The notes under the pieces: generated by a model
Database searches by the model: none
What the model was told of the DNA's origin: nothing
The model's input: only the letters and a program-made list of their open reading frames with translations
Program-made: the position numbers and the translations under genes
Assembly (NCBI RefSeq): GCF_001678675.1
Contig: NZ_LZRN01000015.1
Coordinates: forward strand, 24,126-88,125
Length of the DNA: 64,000 nt
Source: Gelidibacter algens
GTDB taxonomy: Bacteria; Bacteroidota; Bacteroidia; Flavobacteriales; Flavobacteriaceae
Direction: 5' to 3'
Shown here: piece by piece, positions 59,350-64,000 of the stretch
Layout: each line of letters begins with the position of its first letter
Numbering within the stretch: position 1 is the first letter of the stretch

Positions 59350-60626
59350 TTTTTGTAATTAAATTTTACGGTTTCAATACTGCCATTGTCATGTTTGATA
59401 TCGACATATATAGTCATTTCATTGGCGCTAAGTTTTTCAAAGGTCATACCTTCAAAAACTACTTTATTTTCTGTGATTTCTTTTAATGGAAAATCGACAG
59501 TTTCATCTTTTGTTTCCCAACCTTTAAGATCACTTCCAAAATGTTTGAGTTGTAAAATTAAGGAATTTTCAACTTCACGAATGATTACAATTTCATAAAA
59601 AACCACCTTGTCATTCTCAATCAACTTAAAAGTGGCCATCATGGAACCGGCAGAAGGTTCACTCCAGTTTTCCTCAGTTTGTCCACCAAAGGCTTCACCT
59701 TTCCAATTGCCGGCAATCCATTTGATGCGTTCAAGTTTTGGTTCTAACTTTTGAGTTAAAAGTTCTCCAACAATGGCCAATTTTTTTCCATCGGGACTTA
59801 TAGCTAAACGTGTGAGATTGGTAATGCCAAAATCTTTCAAAGAGGCCACTTCTACCCAACCGAATTGGCTTTTTGGATTGAATTGGAGGATGGCATCGCC
59901 TTTGGTCATCAAAATCCTGCCATCTGGCATCCAACACATATCTTCACCCTCAGAAAGTGTTTGAGTAATTGTTTTAATAGTGCCGTTTAAAGGATTTAAT
60001 GATTTAATTTCTGAGGGACCATTTTTGTTTTTAGAAATAAAACTGATCAGCTTAGAGTTTGGAATGTTGTGCAATGAACGGCCAACATGAGTTGTTATCT
60101 TTTTATTTTGCCGTGTTTTTAAATCGGAGGTATAAAGCGATAAAAAGTCTGCTTCCAAAACAGAGGAAACAAGAGTGTTTTGGTCAAACCAAACATGATA
60201 ACCCACTACCAACGTATCTAAAATAACAGTGTTGGTGGTGGTTTTTAAATTGTAGCGATAGAGACGCTGCTTTCCGTCAGGATCCAACCTGATCGCTGAA
60301 ACTGCATTTTGATTTGGAATTTTTAATGGCGAATATTCGACTCCTTCCGTAAAACAGATCCAGGTTGTTGAACCGTAATTAAGATCATATTTGACAATAT
60401 CAGTTTGGCTATTTCGCGTACCAGCATACAATAAAGTTTTGTTATCCATGAATGACGGTTGGTTGTCATAACCTTCATTATTAGAAATGTTTTTGAAATT
60501 TGACAATTGAAAATTGTCCTTCTCAGTTTTCAGATCAAATAGAAAAACTTCAGTATTTGGTTGGGCAAAAAGGAATATGGGCAGTATAAGAAGCAGCTGA
60601 GTCGCTAATCTTTTCATTGTTTTCAT
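59346..60626 (-). CDS. Secreted beta-propeller protein with C-terminal DUF6265-like domain
   Basis: A 426-residue exported protein (signal peptide to LFAQ). Residues 35-290 form TolB/WD40-like blades (NQPSFMDNKTLLYAGTRNS, GEDMCWMPDGRILMTKGD, LAISPDGKKLAIVGE). From about residue 300 a second domain begins (RIKWIAGNWKGEAFGGQTEE, then SAGSMMATFKLIENDKVVFYE) that resembles DUF6265. ATG 60617 is an alternative start. Co-transcribed with the CBM9-like gene. Function unknown. Confidence 0.78.
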   Translation of the reverse strand: MKTMKRLATQLLLILPIFLFAQPNTEVFLFDLKTEKDNFQLSNFKNISNNEGYDNQPSFMDNKTLLYAGTRNSQTDIVKYDLNYGSTTWICFTEGVEYSPLKIPNQNAVSAIRLDPDGKQRLYRYNLKTTTNTVILDTLVVGYHVWFDQNTLVSSVLEADFLSLYTSDLKTRQNKKITTHVGRSLHNIPNSKLISFISKNKNGPSEIKSLNPLNGTIKTITQTLSEGEDMCWMPDGRILMTKGDAILQFNPKSQFGWVEVASLKDFGITNLTRLAISPDGKKLAIVGELLTQKLEPKLERIKWIAGNWKGEAFGGQTEENWSEPSAGSMMATFKLIENDKVVFYEIVIIREVENSLILQLKHFGSDLKGWETKDETVDFPLKEITENKVVFEGMTFEKLSANEMTIYVDIKHDNGSIETVKFNYKK

Positions 60627-60653
60627 TGTTTATTTTCTAAATATAATGAAAAT

Positions 60654-60689
60654 AAAGAAGCCAACTCGCGTTAACGAACTGGCTTCTTT
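60654..60689 (-). terminator. Terminator of the acyl-CoA dehydrogenase gene
   Basis: A 10-bp stem, aaagaagcca (60654-60663) with tggcttcttt (60680-60689), has an inner tcg/cga pair and is followed on the minus strand by a T-rich stretch. Confidence 0.85.
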
Positions 60690-60790
60690 GATTACTAAAA
60701 TTTGAGTTAGTCAGAATTTTAGAAACAAAAGTCTAATTGAAATTTCAAACCCGACTTTTCGGACTTCAAAATCTGAAAGTTATTGATGCA

Positions 60791-62596
60791 TTAAAAAGGA
60801 TACTTGTTCTCACCTTTTACTTTTTCAGCAATTGCTTTACGTAAATCCACAATGTCTGGATAGTTCGTGTATTTTACAAAACGTTTCAAGCCCATCAACA
60901 TCATGCGTTGTTCATCGCCCTCAGCAAATGAGATGATACTTTCCTTCCCGTTTTTCTCTACAATAGAAACGGCATTATACAGGTATAATTTAGCCATTGC
61001 TATCTGAATTTCTTGAGATGCTTCGCCAAAACGTTTCGCATTTTTCTCGGTTCTCAAGAGTGTGGATTCTGCCATATAGATTTCAATCAAAATGTCAGAT
61101 GCAGCCAATAACAATTGTTGTTGACCATCTAAATCTGGACCAAATTTTTGTACCGCAGCACCTGCAACCATTAAGAATACTTTCTTCAATTTGGCAACCA
61201 TTTCCTTTTCTTCTGCAAACAATTCAGAATAATCTGGGGTTTCAAAAGAAGGGATTCCCATCAACTCATCAGCAACCGCTTGGGCAGGACCTAACAAATC
61301 AACATGGCCTTTCATGGCTTTTTTTACCAACATACCAACAGATAACATTCTGTTGATCTCGTTAGTGCCTTCATAAATACGTGCAATACGCGCATCTCTC
61401 CACGCAGCTTCCATAGGTGTGTCTTTAGAGAAGCCCATACCGCCAAAAATCTGGATCCCTTCATCAGCACAATGTTGTATGTCTTCAGATACAGCAACCT
61501 TTAATATTGAACATTCAATCGCATATTCTTCAACACCTTTTAATTCTGCTTCTTGATGACTGTTTCCTGAGGCTTCACGCATAGCGATTCGGTCTTCGAT
61601 ATTTTTAGCAGCTCTGTAAGAGGCGGATTCACCAGCATAACAGTTGGTTGCCATTTCAGCTAACTTCAATTTAATAGCTCCAAAATCTGAAATCGGGGTG
61701 TTGAATTGTTTACGTTCGTTGGCATATTGAACTGCAGTTGTAGTGACACGGCGTTGAGAATCCAAGCACGCGGCAGCCAATTTGATACGACCAATATTCA
61801 ACGCATTCATCGCAATTTTAAAACCTTCACCACGACCAGCCAACATGTTTTCTGCAGGAACAACAGTGTCACTAAAGAATACTTGTCTTGTAGAAGAAGC
61901 GTGGATACCCAGTTTGTGTTCTTCTTCGCCTAAAGTGATACCATTATTGAGATCTTTTTCAATGATAAAACATGTGATATTTTTATCATTTTCAATACGT
62001 GCAAAAACGATGAACATTTGACAGAACCCAGCATTGGAAATCCACATTTTTTGTCCGTTGATTTTGTACGATTTGCCATCTTCAGAAAGCGTAGCAATTG
62101 TTTTACCAGAATTGGCATCAGAACCAGCTCCTGGTTCCGTCAGTGCGTATGCACCAAACCATTCGCCAGTTGCTAATCTTGGGACGTATTTTTGTTTTTG
62201 TTCTTCGGTACCATAAAGGGTGATTGGCATGGTTCCAATTCCTGTATGTGCTCCAAAAGCGGTGCTAAAAGAACCAGTTCCACTTGATATGTATTCACAA
62301 ACAATCATGGTAGAAACGAATCCCATTCCAAGTCCGCCGTATTCTTCCGGAACCGAAACACCTAAGAAGCCCATGTCTCCAGCTTTGCGCATCACCTCTT
62401 CAGTCAACGCATAATCCTTAGCTTCAAAGCGATCTCTATGAGGAATAATCTCACGATCATTAAACTCGATGACCGAGTCGCGCATCATTTTTTGCTCTTC
62501 ACTGAAGTCTTCAGGGGTGAAGATGTCTTCGCATTTTGTTTCCTTCACGAGGAATTGTCCGCCGCGTAAAATTTCTTTTTCTAGTTGTGTTTCCAT
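60791..62596 (-). CDS. Acyl-CoA dehydrogenase (long form)
   Basis: A 601-residue enzyme. The acyl-CoA dehydrogenase core (about 30-420) contains the FAD-binding YALTEPGAGSDANSG and KMWISNAGFCQMF motifs, ASSTRQVFF, the FGGMGFSKDTPMEAAWRDARI segment and IYEGTNEINRM. An extra 170-residue helical C-terminal extension is typical of very-long-chain (ACADVL/ACAD9-like) forms. It oxidises fatty acyl-CoA in beta-oxidation, and the thiolase gene just upstream is its pathway partner. The leader is formed by repeat copy 2. Confidence 0.95.
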   Translation of the reverse strand: METQLEKEILRGGQFLVKETKCEDIFTPEDFSEEQKMMRDSVIEFNDREIIPHRDRFEAKDYALTEEVMRKAGDMGFLGVSVPEEYGGLGMGFVSTMIVCEYISSGTGSFSTAFGAHTGIGTMPITLYGTEEQKQKYVPRLATGEWFGAYALTEPGAGSDANSGKTIATLSEDGKSYKINGQKMWISNAGFCQMFIVFARIENDKNITCFIIEKDLNNGITLGEEEHKLGIHASSTRQVFFSDTVVPAENMLAGRGEGFKIAMNALNIGRIKLAAACLDSQRRVTTTAVQYANERKQFNTPISDFGAIKLKLAEMATNCYAGESASYRAAKNIEDRIAMREASGNSHQEAELKGVEEYAIECSILKVAVSEDIQHCADEGIQIFGGMGFSKDTPMEAAWRDARIARIYEGTNEINRMLSVGMLVKKAMKGHVDLLGPAQAVADELMGIPSFETPDYSELFAEEKEMVAKLKKVFLMVAGAAVQKFGPDLDGQQQLLLAASDILIEIYMAESTLLRTEKNAKRFGEASQEIQIAMAKLYLYNAVSIVEKNGKESIISFAEGDEQRMMLMGLKRFVKYTNYPDIVDLRKAIAEKVKGENKYPF

Positions 62597-62716
62597 AAGC
62601 CTCTCCCAACCCTCTCCATAGGAGAGGGCTTTTACAGGGTGTTTAATTAAAATTTATAATTTATTTTATTTTTTGTTTTCAATCGTTCCTTCTCTTTGGG
62701 AAGGTTAGGATGGGAT
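62597..62716 (-). repeat. Intergenic leader repeat, copy 2
   Basis: Read on the minus strand it has ccttccc near its left end, an AT-rich middle with ttaattaaacaccc, a hairpin ccctctcctatggagaggg and ttgggagaggctt directly before the acyl-CoA dehydrogenase ATG. The order of parts is the same as in copies 1 and 3. Confidence 0.75.
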
Positions 62717-62717
62717 T

Positions 62718-63908
62718 TTATTTCAAAAATTCAAATATCCCACAAGCACCTTGACCCGTTCCAACGCACATGGTAACTGCACCATATTTTCCTTGCATGT
62801 TTCGTTTGCGCATCTCGTCAAACAATTGTACAGATAATTTTGCACCTGTACATCCAAGTGGATGGCCTAACGCAATGGCGCCACCATTGACATTTACGAT
62901 ATCTTGATTAAGATCGAGTTCTCTAATAACGGCTACTGATTGTGAAGCAAAAGCTTCGTTTAGCTCAATCAAATCCAAATCTTTTTGCTCCAAACCTGAT
63001 AGTTTAAGCGCTTTTGGAATGGCCTTTACTGGCCCAATGCCCATGATGCGAGGTTCAACACCTACAGCCGCATAATTGACCAAGCGTGCAATAGGTTCAA
63101 GATTTAATTCTTTAACCATCGCTTCACTCATAACCATCACAAAGGCAGCGCCATCACTCATTTGTGAGGAATTACCGGCAGTCACACTACCATCAGCAGC
63201 AAAGACAGGTCTTAACTTGGCCAAGGCTTCTAAACTGGTTCCGGCACGTGGACCTTCATCCTTAGTAACCGTATAAGATTTAGTTGCTTTTTTTCCGTTG
63301 GAATCCACATAAGTTTCATCCACCGTAATCGGCACGATTTGATCCTGAAAACGATTTTCAGCTTGTGCTCTCAAAGCTTTCATGTGCGAATTATAAGCAA
63401 ACTCATCCTGAGCTTCACGAGAGACATTATACTGTTTGGCAACAGCCTCAGCAGTGTTTCCCATGCCCCAATAATAACTTTCGTGGCCCGCTTTTATGGT
63501 GTCATAGTTTAATTCTGGTTTGTAACCCGACATCGGCACGGAGCTCATGCTTTCAGCACCTCCTGCGATAATACAGTCAGCCATTCCTGCTTGAATTTTT
63601 GCCGAAGCCATGGCGATGGTTTCTATTCCAGAAGAACAAAAACGGTTGACCGTTACTCCAGGAACATCGACGCTATCTAATCCAATCAGGGAGATAAATC
63701 GTGCAAAATTCAATCCTTGCGATCCTTCCGGCATGGCATTACCAACCATCACGTCATCAATACGTTTGACATCAAAGTTTGGTAATTGTTTCATCATGTA
63801 TTGGATGGTCTCAGCGCCCAATTCATCAGCTCTCTTAAAACGGAATACGCCTTTTGGTGCTTTGCCAACTGCGGTTCTGTATGCTTTTACTATGTATGCT
63901 TGTTTCAT
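62718..63908 (-). CDS. fadA: Acetyl-CoA C-acyltransferase (thiolase)
   Basis: Start chosen at ATG 63908 (MKQAYIVKAYRTAVGKAP); the frame extends 8 codons into the repeat. The 396-residue thiolase has the nucleophile Cys in NRFCSSGIETIAMA, IIAGGAESMSSVPM, the His motif in GGAIALGHPLGCTGAKL and the second Cys in CVGTGQGACGIFE. It carries out the last, thiolytic step of beta-oxidation. The multifunctional hydratase/dehydrogenase gene would be expected just beyond the right edge. Confidence 0.95.
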   Translation of the reverse strand: MKQAYIVKAYRTAVGKAPKGVFRFKRADELGAETIQYMMKQLPNFDVKRIDDVMVGNAMPEGSQGLNFARFISLIGLDSVDVPGVTVNRFCSSGIETIAMASAKIQAGMADCIIAGGAESMSSVPMSGYKPELNYDTIKAGHESYYWGMGNTAEAVAKQYNVSREAQDEFAYNSHMKALRAQAENRFQDQIVPITVDETYVDSNGKKATKSYTVTKDEGPRAGTSLEALAKLRPVFAADGSVTAGNSSQMSDGAAFVMVMSEAMVKELNLEPIARLVNYAAVGVEPRIMGIGPVKAIPKALKLSGLEQKDLDLIELNEAFASQSVAVIRELDLNQDIVNVNGGAIALGHPLGCTGAKLSVQLFDEMRKRNMQGKYGAVTMCVGTGQGACGIFEFLK

Positions 63909-64000
63909 TTTCCTATCCCTAACCCTTTCCAAAGGAAAGGGAACTGTTGTGGGTAATTTTTAGTTAAAGTTTAATATATATCCATCATGTCTCCTTCCCT
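63909..64000 (-). repeat. Intergenic leader repeat, copy 3 (cut by window edge)
   Basis: On the minus strand it reads ttaactaaaaattaccc, then cagttccctttcctttgg and aaagggttagggataggaaa before the thiolase ATG. The distal arm (agggaagg) is at the window edge. Confidence 0.7.

Overview
The window looks like about 64 kb of chromosome from a marine-type member of the Bacteroidota, most likely Flavobacteriaceae. The evidence is the low G+C, the Bacteroidota promoter element TAnnTTTG, lipoproteins and Por-type secreted peptidases of that phylum, a fused CcoN-CcoO oxidase, a Sec/lipoprotein clade II NosZ, and the typical GCS2/ATP-grasp, LytS/LytTR with 2TM, and MoxR/VWA gene sets. No database search was possible, so family names come from motif recognition.

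Layout. 1-3.3 kb (minus): a peptide-ligase-like operon (esterase, ATP-grasp, GCS2-type ligase, class I amidotransferase cut by the window edge). 3.7-7.9 kb: a TPR-like secreted protein, a LytS/LytTR two-component system with 2TM proteins, and a LETM1-related protein. 8-13.4 kb: a split DUF4331 pair, a TPR lipoprotein, a region of stacked RNA hairpins, an ECF sigma/anti-sigma pair and a Cu/Zn superoxide dismutase lipoprotein. 13.6-44.3 kb: a large microaerobic/denitrification island. It holds hemN, a universal stress protein, nirK fused to cytochrome c, nirV, a Sco protein and a porin; then cytochrome c, fasciclin, nosZ, a membrane protein, nosL, nosD, nosF and nosY. These are followed by a copper-uptake operon with an OprC/NosA-like TonB receptor, NO-defence genes (hemerythrin, a polytopic haem-protein-like membrane protein, Ric), an NsrR-like Rrf2 regulator, the whole cbb3 oxidase set (ccoS, ccoNO, ccoQ, ccoP, ccoG, fixH, a TauE-like protein, ccoI) and a Crp/Fnr regulator. 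44.3-64 kb: lipid kinase, App1-like phosphatase, S9 peptidase and VPS10-like propeller protein, VWA/MoxR pair, PepSY protein, M1 and M28 peptidases, CBM9-like and propeller proteins, then acyl-CoA dehydrogenase and thiolase.

How it fits together. The island supplies respiration at low oxygen: cbb3 oxidase for traces of O2, NirK for nitrite, NosZ for N2O, and a copper supply chain (TonB receptor, CcoI, Sco, NosL) for all of these copper enzymes. No NO reductase lies in the window. The regulatory sequence is the strongest new observation. Six intergenic regions carry a 14-bp palindrome close to ATGAT-N4-ATCAT. In five of them (hemN, nirK, nos, copper operon, ccoS) its centre is exactly 29.5 bp upstream of a consensus TAnnTTTG -7 element; in the sixth (ccoI) it has the same spacing to a near-consensus element. 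This fits direct activation by the Crp/Fnr protein encoded at 43.6 kb. The nirK and nos promoters carry, in addition, a second palindrome (TAGGAC...TCCTA) centred exactly 19 bp further upstream. Related palindromes sit over the core promoters of ric and of the Rrf2 gene.

Sequence quality. Five genes (hemN, the universal stress protein, nosL, ccoG, the VWA gene) are each broken by what reads as a single extra base in a homopolymer run. All five are insertions, so either the assembly has systematic homopolymer errors or these are real recent lesions. They are listed as pseudogenes with the full restored span.
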